Position numbers and translations under genes: made by a program. A stretch of 64,000 bases of DNA from Nereida sp965655635. GTDB taxonomy: Bacteria > Pseudomonadota > Alphaproteobacteria > Rhodobacterales > Rhodobacteraceae. Positions 1-8,456 of the stretch are shown piece by piece. Position 1 is the first letter of the stretch. Every line of letters starts with the position of its first letter. A model generated the notes under the pieces. It was not told where the DNA came from and did not search any database. It was given only the letters and a program-made list of their open reading frames with translations. The stretch covers positions 29,214 through 93,213 of the forward strand of contig NZ_CBFHHE010000007.1 in NCBI RefSeq assembly GCF_965655635.1, read 5' to 3'.

Positions 1-373
1 GCATATTCAACGATTCAATCACATCATCAGCGCCAAACGCTTTGCCGTTGTGGAACGTCACACCTTTGCGCAGTTTGAAGTTCCATACTTTGGCGTCTGC
101 TGACGCGTCCCAGCTCTCGGCAAGCTCGCCTTTCAACTGGCCGTCCGCACCTACTTCGGTAAGGCAATCGAATACGGCGCCGTGCGCCATCATGACCATA
201 AAGCTGTCAGAATGCGTACGCGCGTCCCAGCTGTCAGATGTGTTGGCACCCGCAATCCCAAGGCGCAGCGTGCCGCCCTTTTTTGCTTCGGCGCGCGCGG
301 GCACACCTGTGGCGGCCAGCATACTTGCGGCAACACCCGTCTTTAGAAGTCCGCGTCTACTTAGTCCTGACAT
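1..373 (-). CDS. ABC transporter substrate-binding protein, family 5 (partial)
   Basis: Periplasmic binding protein for peptides or a similar solute, cut by the left edge of the window so that only about 124 N-terminal residues are seen. Residues 1-28 are a twin-arginine export signal: SRRGLLK (R6, R7), a hydrophobic stretch and an ARA cleavage motif at 26-28. The mature start KKGGTLRLGI and the later segment WNFKLRKGVTFHNGK are typical of the SBP_bac_5 (DppA/OppA) family. It is the last visible gene of the transporter run, 81 bp after the ATPase gene. A purine-rich GGGAAAGAG lies just upstream of the ATG. Having the binding protein downstream of the ATPase is less usual than having it first. 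The exact substrate cannot be told. Confidence 0.85.
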   Translation of the reverse strand, partial: MSGLSRRGLLKTGVAASMLAATGVPARAEAKKGGTLRLGIAGANTSDSWDARTHSDSFMVMMAHGAVFDCLTEVGADGQLKGELAESWDASADAKVWNFKLRKGVTFHNGKAFGADDVIESLNM

Positions 374-454
374 ATTCTCTTTCCCTTCGTTGAACAGTTT
401 ATCGAGTTTTCATAGGCGGGGTCGGCCCACTCTCACTTAACTTTATTAGATCGC

Positions 455-2098
455 CTACATTTTACCGACGGCAGCATCACCAATATTTTCCATGCCGCGT
501 TCCTCAAGCAGATTGGTCAGCCAATCAGGATCCATTTCGGGCACAGATGACAGCAGCAAATCCGTGTATGGGTGATGCGGCGGCTGAAACATCTCTGCTT
601 TAGGCCCCTGCTCCACAACACGGCCATCCTTCATAACAACAACTTCATCAGCAATAGATTTCACAGTAGCAAGATCATGCGTAATGAACATGTAAGTCAA
701 GCCAAGCGTATCTTGCAGATCAGCAAGTAATCGCAAAATACCCTCGGCAACCAATTGATCCAGCGCGCTTGTAACCTCATCACAAATGATGAATTTTGGC
801 TCAGCCGCAAGCGCACGAGCAATTCCAACGCGCTGTTTTTGACCGCCAGACAGCTCGGACGGTAAGCGGTCACGATACTGTGATGGCTCCAATTCGATCT
901 GCGTCAGCAACTCATCCACGCGTTTGGTTTTTGCACGGCCAGTCAGGCCAATGTAAAACTGCACAGGACGACCAATAATTTCTGCGATCGTTTTGCGCGG
1001 ATTAAGCGCCGTATCTGCCATTTGATAAATCATCTGAGCTTGGCGCAACTGCATCTTATCGCGCTGCTTATATGAAGCGGGCAGTTGCGCACCATCAAAC
1101 TCAACGTGACCCTGTCGTGGGGCGAGTAGGCCAGTAATGCAGCGCGCCGCTGTTGATTTACCTGATCCAGATTCGCCCACCACCGCCACCGTGCGACCAG
1201 CGTGCATATCGAAACTAACGTCGCTCAAAACATCAACCTTGCCGTACGCCGCCGTGACGCCGCACACCGAGACAACAGGCGTCGCGCCAATATTAACAGC
1301 GGGCTTTGCGGGGCGCTCAAAACTGCGGACGGCCCAAAGTGACTTCGTGTAGTCTTCTTGCGGGTTGGCCAGCATTTCACGGGTATCTGCGGTTTCAATC
1401 TCATCGCCGCGCAGCAAAACCTTAACCCGATCTGCCATCTGCGCCACGACTGCCAAATCATGCGTAATATAAATCGCGGCTGTATCAAAATCCTCAACGA
1501 TCTTGCGAATGGCCGCCAAGACCTCAATCTGCGTGGTTACATCAAGGGCAGTTGTCGGCTCATCAAAAATTATCAAATCAGGACGGCAGGCCATGGCCAT
1601 GGCTGTCATTGCCCGCTGCAACTGACCACCTGAAACCTGATGCGGATATCGGAAGCCGATTTCATGAGGATTGGGAAGGCGCAAACGCTCATAAAGCTGT
1701 ATCGCATCTTCTGAACTTTCTGCGCGCGCCATAACGCGGTGCTGGATGGGTGCCTCTGTGTGCTGATCAATGATCTTATGCGCAGGGTTAAAGCTGGCGG
1801 CAGCAGACTGTGCAACATAGGCGATACGCTTACCAAGCAACCCGCGTTTTACATCTGCGGATGCTGAGACCAGATCGATGCCATCAAAATTAACCGAACC
1901 AGATGAAATGCGGCACCCATCACGAGTATACCCCATTGCAGCAAGTCCAAGCGTGGATTTACCCGCGCCACTTTCACCAATTAGGCCAAGAACTTCACCG
2001 CGTTTAAGGCTGAGGTTCACACCGTTGATAATGGGCGACCACACCTCATCACTGCGGCCTTCGATATAGATATCATTGATCGTTAGAAGATTACTCAT
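455..2098 (-). CDS. ABC transporter ATP-binding protein, two fused ATPase domains (DppD-DppF type)
   Basis: Cytoplasmic ATPase that powers a peptide/nickel-type importer. Its 547 residues carry two complete nucleotide-binding domains in tandem. Domain 1 has Walker A GESGAGKST (41-49), signature VSGGQ (155-159) and Walker B IIFDEP. Domain 2 has Walker A GESGSGKST (308-316), signature LSGGQ (416-420) and Walker B IICDE, where Cys replaces the usual hydrophobic or Phe residue. In many bacteria these domains are separate DppD and DppF proteins; the fused form is common in Rhizobiales and Rhodobacterales. The start overlaps the preceding permease stop by 4 bp (ATGA), so the two are probably translationally coupled. 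Substrate range is unknown. Confidence 0.9.
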   Translation of the reverse strand: MSNLLTINDIYIEGRSDEVWSPIINGVNLSLKRGEVLGLIGESGAGKSTLGLAAMGYTRDGCRISSGSVNFDGIDLVSASADVKRGLLGKRIAYVAQSAAASFNPAHKIIDQHTEAPIQHRVMARAESSEDAIQLYERLRLPNPHEIGFRYPHQVSGGQLQRAMTAMAMACRPDLIIFDEPTTALDVTTQIEVLAAIRKIVEDFDTAAIYITHDLAVVAQMADRVKVLLRGDEIETADTREMLANPQEDYTKSLWAVRSFERPAKPAVNIGATPVVSVCGVTAAYGKVDVLSDVSFDMHAGRTVAVVGESGSGKSTAARCITGLLAPRQGHVEFDGAQLPASYKQRDKMQLRQAQMIYQMADTALNPRKTIAEIIGRPVQFYIGLTGRAKTKRVDELLTQIELEPSQYRDRLPSELSGGQKQRVGIARALAAEPKFIICDEVTSALDQLVAEGILRLLADLQDTLGLTYMFITHDLATVKSIADEVVVMKDGRVVEQGPKAEMFQPPHHPYTDLLLSSVPEMDPDWLTNLLEERGMENIGDAAVGKM

Positions 2099-3300
2099 GA
2101 CTTCAGCCCCGACGATCTGTGAAGCATCCAGTCCACCACGAAATTCACAGCAACCGTTAGCAACGCAATTGCACCAGCCGCCAAGAGGGGTGCTGCCGCT
2201 ACCTGTGGCGCAAAGGCGGCGAAGTTGATGAACTGCGCCAAATCACGGACCATCGTACCCCAGTCAGCAAGAGGTGGCTGAATCCCGACGCCAAGGAACG
2301 ACAGCGATGCAATGGTAAGAAACACGAAACAAAACCGCAGACCAAACTCGGCCAAAAGAGGCGCAGTGGCGTTAGGCAAAATCTCTTTAAAGATCAGGTA
2401 GCCCATGCCCTCGCCGCGCAATTTTGCGGCCTCTATGTAATCCATAACGACGATGTTGTAGCCAACCGCGCGCGCCAAGCGGTACACCCGCGTGCTGTCG
2501 ATGACGGCGATGATCACAACCATGAACAATGTCAGCGGTATACCCAAACGCGGCGCCCAAACGGCCGCGATGGTCATCAAAAGAAGCGCAAAAATAAGTG
2601 ATGGAATTGCCATCAACACGTCCACCGCACGGGACATGATTTGATCAAACCATCCGCCAAGAACCGCCGCCAGAAAACCAAGCGAGCCACCAAGGAAAAA
2701 AGCCAAAAGCGAGGTGACGAATGCGATGCCAACTGTGTTCTGCGCGCCATAGATCAAACGGCTCAACAAATCGCGACCCAACTGATCGGTACCAAGGGGA
2801 AAATCAGGGTTGCCGCCAATGTCAGGGTTTCCGCCCGGTACAATATTAGCCGCGACGCCCTGAATGATTTCATCCTGACCGTACGGCGCAATGACCCCTG
2901 CAAAAATTGCAGCGATAGAATAGAGGATGATCATCAAGATGCCGAAGGACGCGGTCAATGGCATCTGACGGAACAACTTACGCGATCCATTGGTGCCGAT
3001 GCTGCGCCCAACAACACGGAATAACCACGCCGCAATAGTAAACAGCACAAAGGCCTCCATCGCCTTGCCGGCAAAGAAGTACTTATTGGCAACCAACGGA
3101 TCCGCATCACGCGACAACGCATAAAGCCAAATCGCGCCCATGATCGCAACCAAACCAAAAATATAGCCGAACGCAGTCGCATAAGGCATGTCGCGAAACA
3201 CAGGCTCATTTGGTTTCAGCGCACGTGCAACTGCACGGAAAGCCCATGCGAAAATCGCCATGCCAACAAAAAACAGAAACACAGTCACGAAACCGCTCAT
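2095..3300 (-). CDS. ABC transporter permease, DppC type with extended N-terminus
   Basis: Inner-membrane channel subunit of the peptide-type importer. The C-terminal two thirds (about residues 110-401) match the DppC/OppC family: the linker FPLGTDQLGRDLLSRL near 167-182 and the EAA coupling loop around 290-311 (EAAKLRGEGMGYLIFKEIL) that contacts the ATPase. At 401 residues it is roughly 100 longer than a usual DppC. The extra N-terminus holds about three more hydrophobic segments (about 2-22, 40-62, 78-97). It overlaps both neighbours by 4 bp. The start ATG at 3300 overlaps the stop of the other permease and is well placed for coupling. The role of the extension is not known to me. Confidence 0.88.
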   Translation of the reverse strand: MSGFVTVFLFFVGMAIFAWAFRAVARALKPNEPVFRDMPYATAFGYIFGLVAIMGAIWLYALSRDADPLVANKYFFAGKAMEAFVLFTIAAWLFRVVGRSIGTNGSRKLFRQMPLTASFGILMIILYSIAAIFAGVIAPYGQDEIIQGVAANIVPGGNPDIGGNPDFPLGTDQLGRDLLSRLIYGAQNTVGIAFVTSLLAFFLGGSLGFLAAVLGGWFDQIMSRAVDVLMAIPSLIFALLLMTIAAVWAPRLGIPLTLFMVVIIAVIDSTRVYRLARAVGYNIVVMDYIEAAKLRGEGMGYLIFKEILPNATAPLLAEFGLRFCFVFLTIASLSFLGVGIQPPLADWGTMVRDLAQFINFAAFAPQVAAAPLLAAGAIALLTVAVNFVVDWMLHRSSGLKS

Positions 3301-4340
3301 TTTGGATGCCTTAGACGTGGATTGGATAAGATCGACATAATGTCAGCCGCGAGGTTAAGCAGAATATAAGCCCCTGCGAAAATCAGACAGCACGCCTGCA
3401 CAACGGGTATGTCACGCAACTTCACACTATCGACGAACAGTTGGCCAATACCCGGATAGACAAAAACAGTCTCGACGACGACGACGCCAGTAATAAGATA
3501 GGCAAGGTTAAGCGCGACCACATTGATAATCGGCGCAAGTGCGTTGGGAAGCGCGTGCTTAACGATTACACGCATCGAACTGATGCCCTTAAGGCGCGCC
3601 ATCTCGATGTAAGGCGAGGCCAGCAAATTGATAATAGCGGCCCGCGTCATCCGCATCATATGGGCCGTAACAATCAGTGTAAGCGTAAGCGCGGGCAACA
3701 AAGTGCGCTCAAGGCGCTCAGAAAAGCTGATCCCATCAAAGATATTCGAAAGGGACGGGAGGATCGGGTTCAGCACCGCAAGAGCCAGGATCAACACATA
3801 TGCCAAGAAAAACTCGGGGCTAGAGATGCTGGACAGCGTGAAAATGTTGGCCGCCCGATCAAAAATAGTCTCGCGGTAGAGCGCCGCAAGCACGCCCAGA
3901 AAAACCGCAAGCGGCACAGCAGTCATCGCTGTCACACCTGCCAAAAACATCGTGTTTTCAAAACGCGGAGCAATAGTTTGTGCGACTGTACCAAGACCTG
4001 ATCCTGCATCGCTACCAACAAAGCTGCTGAAGTTAGCGGCAGCAAAACTTGTACCTAGATCACCGCGTACTGCACCGGACAGCCAATCAAGATAACGGAC
4101 AAAAAACGGCTGATCCAAACCTAAGTCTTTGCGGATCGCCTCAACGGCGTCTTTGGTCGCTCCCTGACCCAAAATGCTTTGAGCAAAATCACCAGGGAGT
4201 AAATTAACTGCGGTAAAAATAACAATTGAGACAACGAACAGCGTCACAAGACCAAGGCCAAGCCGCTGTAAAATAATTTTTGAAACGCTTCCCAACCTGG
4301 TCCCCAACAATGACGAGCGTACGCGCGCCCAGGTGACCAA
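3297..4340 (-). CDS. ABC transporter permease, DppB type
   Basis: Second inner-membrane channel subunit of the same importer, 347 residues. It has the DppB/OppB pattern: an N-terminal transmembrane helix (LVTLFVVSIVIFTAVNLLPG, about 31-50), a periplasmic segment with GDLGTSF, and the EAA loop at about 245-268 (MARLKGISS...HALPNAL). The longest frame starts with TTG at 4340 and has no clear ribosome-binding site. A second TTG at 4295, preceded by GGGGACCAGG, would give MGSVSKIILQRLG and is a real alternative, so the start is uncertain. The iminopeptidase gene lies 42 bp upstream on the same strand with no visible terminator between, so the peptidase and transporter may be co-transcribed. Confidence 0.85.
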   Translation of the reverse strand: MVTWARVRSSLLGTRLGSVSKIILQRLGLGLVTLFVVSIVIFTAVNLLPGDFAQSILGQGATKDAVEAIRKDLGLDQPFFVRYLDWLSGAVRGDLGTSFAAANFSSFVGSDAGSGLGTVAQTIAPRFENTMFLAGVTAMTAVPLAVFLGVLAALYRETIFDRAANIFTLSSISSPEFFLAYVLILALAVLNPILPSLSNIFDGISFSERLERTLLPALTLTLIVTAHMMRMTRAAIINLLASPYIEMARLKGISSMRVIVKHALPNALAPIINVVALNLAYLITGVVVVETVFVYPGIGQLFVDSVKLRDIPVVQACCLIFAGAYILLNLAADIMSILSNPRLRHPK

Positions 4341-4382
4341 ATTAAGGAAAATAGAAATCGTGTAAAGGCTTAACGCCCGCGC

Positions 4383-5360
4383 CTAGGCAAGCCTGGTCGC
4401 CAAACGGTCCATCGTTCGCACCAATTCCTCGCTGATGCCCGCCTCTGAAAGCGCGTGTCCTGCGCGCGCAATCAGCTTGAGCTCTGCCTCAGGCCAGTTT
4501 TGGGCCAACTTATAGGCTGACGTCGGCGGGCAGATCATATCATATCTACCTTGTACGATTATCGCCGGAATACCGCGCAGCTTGTCCATGTTGTCAAGAA
4601 TTTGATGGTTCTCACCCAAAAAACCCGCGTTCATGAAGTAGTGATTTTCGAGCCTTGAGAAAGCACGGGCATATTCGGCTGGCGCGTCACTACCGGCACC
4701 CTCGTTCATGATGCTGGCCAATGCATTTTCCCAAGCAGCCCAAGCGCGCGCATAGCGCACCTCAGTGGCGTGATTGTCCGAAAAAAGGCGCTTGTGATAC
4801 GCGCCAATCATGTCTGCGCGCTCTTCTTCGGGAACGAGATTCTCAAAAGGTGCCCAAAGATCAGGGAAGAACATCGCAGCGCCGCCACCGTAAAACCAAT
4901 CAAGTTCGGCACGGGTCATCAAAAATACACCGCGTAAAATAAGTGCCTTCGCGCGATCAGGGTGTGCTTGCGCATAAATCAATGACAGCGTCGCGCCCCA
5001 GCTACCGCCAAACACTACCCAACGCTCAATATCCAAAGTTTCACGTATAAGCTCAATGTCGCGCACCAAGTGCCACGTTGTATTATCCTCGACGCTGGCG
5101 TGAGGTCTTGACCGCCCACACCCTCGCTGATCAAACAAAATAATACGATACTGTGCGGGGTCAAAATACCGCCGCATCGTAGGACTACATCCACCACCCG
5201 GACCACCGTGCAACACAACGACAGGTATGCCATCGGGGTTTCCGCACTGCTCCATATAGACAGAATGGCCGTCGCCAACGTCCAGCATCCGTTGATCAAA
5301 CGGTGCAAGCGCCGGATAAAGGTGCGACAAGGCGCGGCGGGGGGATACGTTTCTGTCCAT
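4383..5360 (-). CDS. pip: Proline iminopeptidase
   Basis: Cytoplasmic serine peptidase of the alpha/beta-hydrolase fold (family S33) that removes N-terminal proline from peptides. From the chosen start it is 325 residues, the family's usual size. It shows the oxyanion-hole motif HGGPGGG (51-57), the nucleophile elbow GGSWG (118-122, Ser120), the acid region QGRYDMICPP and the late AGHALSE histidine. I use ATG 5360 (MDRNVSPRR) because family members begin just before the LYPALAPFDQRMLDVGDG block; an in-frame ATG at 5408 would leave only 24 bp to ubiG and no room for divergent promoters. It lies directly upstream of the peptide ABC transporter on the same strand, which fits use of imported peptides (inference). 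Confidence 0.92.
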   Translation of the reverse strand: MDRNVSPRRALSHLYPALAPFDQRMLDVGDGHSVYMEQCGNPDGIPVVVLHGGPGGGCSPTMRRYFDPAQYRIILFDQRGCGRSRPHASVEDNTTWHLVRDIELIRETLDIERWVVFGGSWGATLSLIYAQAHPDRAKALILRGVFLMTRAELDWFYGGGAAMFFPDLWAPFENLVPEEERADMIGAYHKRLFSDNHATEVRYARAWAAWENALASIMNEGAGSDAPAEYARAFSRLENHYFMNAGFLGENHQILDNMDKLRGIPAIIVQGRYDMICPPTSAYKLAQNWPEAELKLIARAGHALSEAGISEELVRTMDRLATRLA

Positions 5361-5432
5361 GAATGACCTATATAACCCAAAAGAGCGCCGAAACATCCGG
5401 TGCGCCATGTTTTTTTGTCATAGAGGCACATC

Positions 5433-6179
5433 ATGACCAACGCACAAACAACCGTCGATCCCGCAGAAATCGCAAAATTCGAGGCAATGGCGGCAGAATG
5501 GTGGGACGTAAACGGTAAATTTAAGCCCCTTCATATGCTTAATCCGTGCCGTCTTGATTACATCACAAGACAAATTGCTGCTGAGTTTGGCCGCGATCTT
5601 TCCCAAGACGCTCCTTTTAAAGGGCTCCGCATTCTTGATATCGGCTGTGGTGGCGGCTTGCTATGCGAGCCGATGGCACGCCTTGGCGCCACCATTGTTG
5701 GGGCGGATGCTGCCGAGAGAAACATTCCCGTAGCAAAAGTGCACGCTGAACAATCTGAGCTGGATATTGATTATCGCTTCACAACGGCAGAAGCCATGGC
5801 CGAGGCAGGCGAGCAATTTGACGTGGTTCTCAATATGGAAGTGGTCGAGCACGTAGCCGGCCCACTGGCATATTTAACGGCCTGCCAGCAGTTGCTAAAA
5901 CCCGGCGGATTGCAAATTTGCTCAACGCTCAATCGCAATCCTAAAAGCTATTTAATGGCAATCATCGGCGCAGAGCACATCATGCGCTGGCTGCCCAAGG
6001 GTACTCATGAGTGGTCAAAGTTCATCACGCCTGACGAGTTGTTTGAACTACTGACCACCTCAGGAATGACACCTGTCGACCGCAAGGGCTTTGTCTTCAA
6101 CCCAATCTCATGGAGTTGGTCGATTTCTGAAAAAGATCTAAGCGTGAACTACGTGACCGCGTCGACAAAACCGGCCTAA
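5433..6179 (+). CDS. ubiG: Ubiquinone biosynthesis O-methyltransferase
   Basis: SAM-dependent enzyme that performs both O-methylations in ubiquinone biosynthesis, acting at the inner face of the membrane. The 248 residues include the class I methyltransferase motif I LDIGCGGGLLCEP (68-80), the acidic motif II around GADAAE, and the post-motif VVEHV segment. The N-terminal EIAKFEAMAAEWWD and the block NPCRLDYI are specific hallmarks of UbiG. It is transcribed divergently from pip, and its TAA overlaps the TAG of the convergent MarR gene by a few bases. Confidence 0.95.
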   Translation: MTNAQTTVDPAEIAKFEAMAAEWWDVNGKFKPLHMLNPCRLDYITRQIAAEFGRDLSQDAPFKGLRILDIGCGGGLLCEPMARLGATIVGADAAERNIPVAKVHAEQSELDIDYRFTTAEAMAEAGEQFDVVLNMEVVEHVAGPLAYLTACQQLLKPGGLQICSTLNRNPKSYLMAIIGAEHIMRWLPKGTHEWSKFITPDELFELLTTSGMTPVDRKGFVFNPISWSWSISEKDLSVNYVTASTKPA

Positions 6180-6619
6180 TCGTCCGCCAGCTTTTGGCGC
6201 ATCTCGCGTAGAATTGGTAGGGTACGGCTTATCTTGTCGTGCCCGATATCTTCGACCATCTGGTTTACCAGCGGCGTGATTTTACGCACAGCTTCATCAC
6301 GCGCCGCCCGCCCAGCGCCGCTAATGGAAACCAACTTACGCCGCGCATCGTCCCAATCGGGACGGACGTGCACAAAACCCATCAGATCAAGTTTATTAAT
6401 TGTGTTGGTCATAGCCCCGCGGGTGAGACGGAAGCGGGCGGCAAGCTGTGCTGGCGTGCGCTCCCCCGTGCTTGCAGCAAGATAATTCAACACTGTTAAA
6501 TGAGAAATTTCCATCCCATGGGGCAGCGCCTTGGTGACACGACTACGCAACAACTGATCAATCGCCAGAAGCTCAACGACAAGCGTCGCGCCAAGGGTAT
6601 CAGACGTAGTAACCGGCAT
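6176..6619 (-). CDS. MarR-family transcriptional regulator
   Basis: Winged helix-turn-helix DNA-binding protein of 147 residues. The wHTH core covers ERTPAQLAARFRLTRGAMTNTINKL followed by the wing with the conserved DDARR motif (WDDARRKLVSI), diagnostic for MarR proteins. Long helices at each end would form the dimer. I chose ATG 6619 (MPVTTSD); it overlaps the stop of the nitrilase gene in a TGATG arrangement, so translation is probably coupled. Being the last gene of the comF-grxC-nitrilase run, it may or may not regulate that operon. The ligand and targets are unknown. Confidence 0.88.
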   Translation of the reverse strand: MPVTTSDTLGATLVVELLAIDQLLRSRVTKALPHGMEISHLTVLNYLAASTGERTPAQLAARFRLTRGAMTNTINKLDLMGFVHVRPDWDDARRKLVSISGAGRAARDEAVRKITPLVNQMVEDIGHDKISRTLPILREMRQKLADD

Positions 6620-7434
6620 CAGGGCCCTTCGAACAGTTGGTTGTGCCCCCATGCAGGAACACGCTTACGGGCTTTTAATACCTGATTTTTGTCAATTTCA
6701 ATATAGCTGACACCAACGCCCTCACCAAAATCGCTAAGCACGTTTCCCCAAGGATCAACTGCCAAAGAGTGCCCATATGTTTCGCGGCCTTCGTGCACAC
6801 CCCACTGCGCAGGCGCTAAAACATAACAACCTGTCTCAATTGCACGGGCACGAAGCAACGTCTCCCAATGCGTCTTACCTGTGGCGACGGCAAACGCAGA
6901 CGGCACCATAAGCACATCGGCACCCGCCTGTGCCAAAGCGCGATAAAGATGCGGAAAGCGAACATCATAACAGATCGTCATGCCAATGTTCAGACCGTCT
7001 GCACGCCCCAAAACTGCAGACGAACCAGGTCTGTAACCGCGCGATTCCTGATAGACTTCCGCCTCTGACAACGTGACGTCAAACATATGAATTTTGTCAT
7101 ACCGCGCAGTAATACTGCCCGAGCGGTCAATCAGAAAAGACCTGTTGGCAAACCGACCATCAGCATCCGTTGTTTTCAGAGCCAACGACCCAATCAACAG
7201 ATTAACACCAAGGGTTGCAGCCAAATCACTAAGCTTTGTTAGCGTAATATCGTCCGCTTCAACGTGCAGAACTTCCATTTGCTGCGCACGGCTTACGGAA
7301 ACACAATTCGTCACCTCAGGTGTTGCAATAAACTCCGCACCAGATGCCGCCGCTTCTTCGACGAGCGCCGTTGTCCGTAGAAGATTTTCCGCAGGACAAT
7401 CGCCTGAGTTAAGTTGTAGAAGGGCCGCCTTCAC
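6619..7434 (-). CDS. Carbon-nitrogen hydrolase (nitrilase superfamily, Nit-type omega-amidase)
   Basis: Cytoplasmic amidase of 271 residues. The nitrilase catalytic triad is complete: Glu40 (FIATPEVTN), Lys114 (YDKIHMFDV) and Cys155 (MTICYDVRFPHLYR). The CYDVRFP signature is that of the Nit1/Nit2 branch, whose known members deaminate omega-amides such as alpha-ketoglutaramate or deaminated glutathione. Lying next to glutaredoxin, a role in repairing deaminated glutathione is attractive, but this is inference. It overlaps grxC by 4 bp and the MarR gene by 1 bp. Confidence 0.9.
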   Translation of the reverse strand: MKAALLQLNSGDCPAENLLRTTALVEEAAASGAEFIATPEVTNCVSVSRAQQMEVLHVEADDITLTKLSDLAATLGVNLLIGSLALKTTDADGRFANRSFLIDRSGSITARYDKIHMFDVTLSEAEVYQESRGYRPGSSAVLGRADGLNIGMTICYDVRFPHLYRALAQAGADVLMVPSAFAVATGKTHWETLLRARAIETGCYVLAPAQWGVHEGRETYGHSLAVDPWGNVLSDFGEGVGVSYIEIDKNQVLKARKRVPAWGHNQLFEGP

Positions 7435-7685
7435 GCCAGCAATTTATCCAGCTTGCCCGCGCGATCCAACGCAAACAGATCGTCACATCCGCCTACATGG
7501 ATATCGCCAATGAAAATCTGCGGCACAGTGCGCCCGCCATTGGCACGCTTGATCATTTCACCTTTGCGGTCCGGCTGAGCCAAAATGTTAATCTCTAAAA
7601 AGCTTACGCCTTTCTGGCTGAGAAGCCGCTTGGCAGAATGGCAAAAGCCACACAGGGGTGACGTATAAAGTTCAACAGTTTTCAT
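7431..7685 (-). CDS. grxC: Glutaredoxin 3
   Basis: Small thiol-disulfide oxidoreductase (84 residues) that uses glutathione to reduce protein disulfides. The active site is CGFC (Cys12, Cys15), a variant of the common CPYC. The glutathione-binding elements are present: the TVPQIFI cis-proline loop and the later GGCDD motif. I start at ATG 7685 (MKTVELYTS) because a GGAGCG ribosome-binding site lies about 8 bases upstream; the longer ATG at 7700 would place that site inside the coding region. It sits between comF and the nitrilase gene and overlaps the latter by 4 bp. Confidence 0.94.
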   Translation of the reverse strand: MKTVELYTSPLCGFCHSAKRLLSQKGVSFLEINILAQPDRKGEMIKRANGGRTVPQIFIGDIHVGGCDDLFALDRAGKLDKLLA

Positions 7686-7718
7686 TTTAAGGCGCTCCAA
7701 TTTCTGGTTGCTAGATAG

Positions 7719-8429
7719 TTAAGTATCTTTTCCCGCGCGCGCCAGTGTGATGACGAACACCTCGCCAGCACGTGAAGATGCGAGCACGTTTGCCGCCTCC
7801 GCGAGCGTGGCACCTGTAGTCATCACGTCATCTACTAACAAAATTGGTCGCTGAGCGATATTCAAGGCGCGTTTTGGATTGACCGTTATCGTGCCGCTCA
7901 AAATGTTTAGTCGATCATCACGGGATTTACCTTCTAACATCGGCGTCCGTTTAAGCCGCTGCAAAATATCTGGGCCGTATTGCAACCCCATCTGTTGCGC
8001 TAGGCCGCGGGCCAGCTCAGCAGACTGATTGTAGCGCCGACCAAAAAGACGCGACCAATGAAGCGGTATTGGCACGACCAGCATATTATCGCGCCTAAGC
8101 GGTCTGGCGTGCTGCGCCATCCATTTTGCAGCAGGCCGAACAAGATCAAGACGATCACCGTGTTTAATGCCAAGCACCATCCGGCGACCAAAACCGCTGT
8201 AATGGAACACGGCCCTGCCAGCACTCCACGGTCTTGGTGTCCGCAAGCAATCGTCGCACTGCATCCCGTCGACTTCGCTCATCACTTGGGCACCGCATTT
8301 TCCACAAACACTGCCACTCAAAAAAGAAACCTCGCCCCAACAATTCCCACAAAGCGCGTCAGGCCCGCCGGTCAAGGTGTCGCAGGTTAGGCAATGATGA
8401 GGATAGATCAGCCGAAGTGGGTTTTGCAT
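7719..8429 (-). CDS. ComF-family phosphoribosyltransferase-like protein
   Basis: ComF/GntX family protein of 236 residues. The N-terminus has paired zinc-binding cysteines (C13/C16, C27/C30, then C42/C45 and C58/C61), followed by a phosphoribosyltransferase fold with the PRPP-binding loop LLVDDVMTTGATL near the C-terminus and the RRYNQSAELARGLA block. In Gram-positives ComFC acts in natural transformation, pulling in single-stranded DNA; in alphaproteobacteria the role is less clear. Start ATG 8429 (MQNPLRLIYPHHC) places the first Cys pair at the position usual in this group. It is first in a same-strand run with grxC, nitrilase and MarR, and divergent from the methyltransferase gene. Confidence 0.88.
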   Translation of the reverse strand: MQNPLRLIYPHHCLTCDTLTGGPDALCGNCWGEVSFLSGSVCGKCGAQVMSEVDGMQCDDCLRTPRPWSAGRAVFHYSGFGRRMVLGIKHGDRLDLVRPAAKWMAQHARPLRRDNMLVVPIPLHWSRLFGRRYNQSAELARGLAQQMGLQYGPDILQRLKRTPMLEGKSRDDRLNILSGTITVNPKRALNIAQRPILLVDDVMTTGATLAEAANVLASSRAGEVFVITLARAGKDT

Positions 8430-8456
8430 TACAAATTTCCTGACTACATGAGCAGC

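Noticed and set aside
3441..4001. 186-codon plus-strand frame rich in Lys and Arg
   Set aside because: Antisense to the DppB-type permease; composition is that of a shadow frame.
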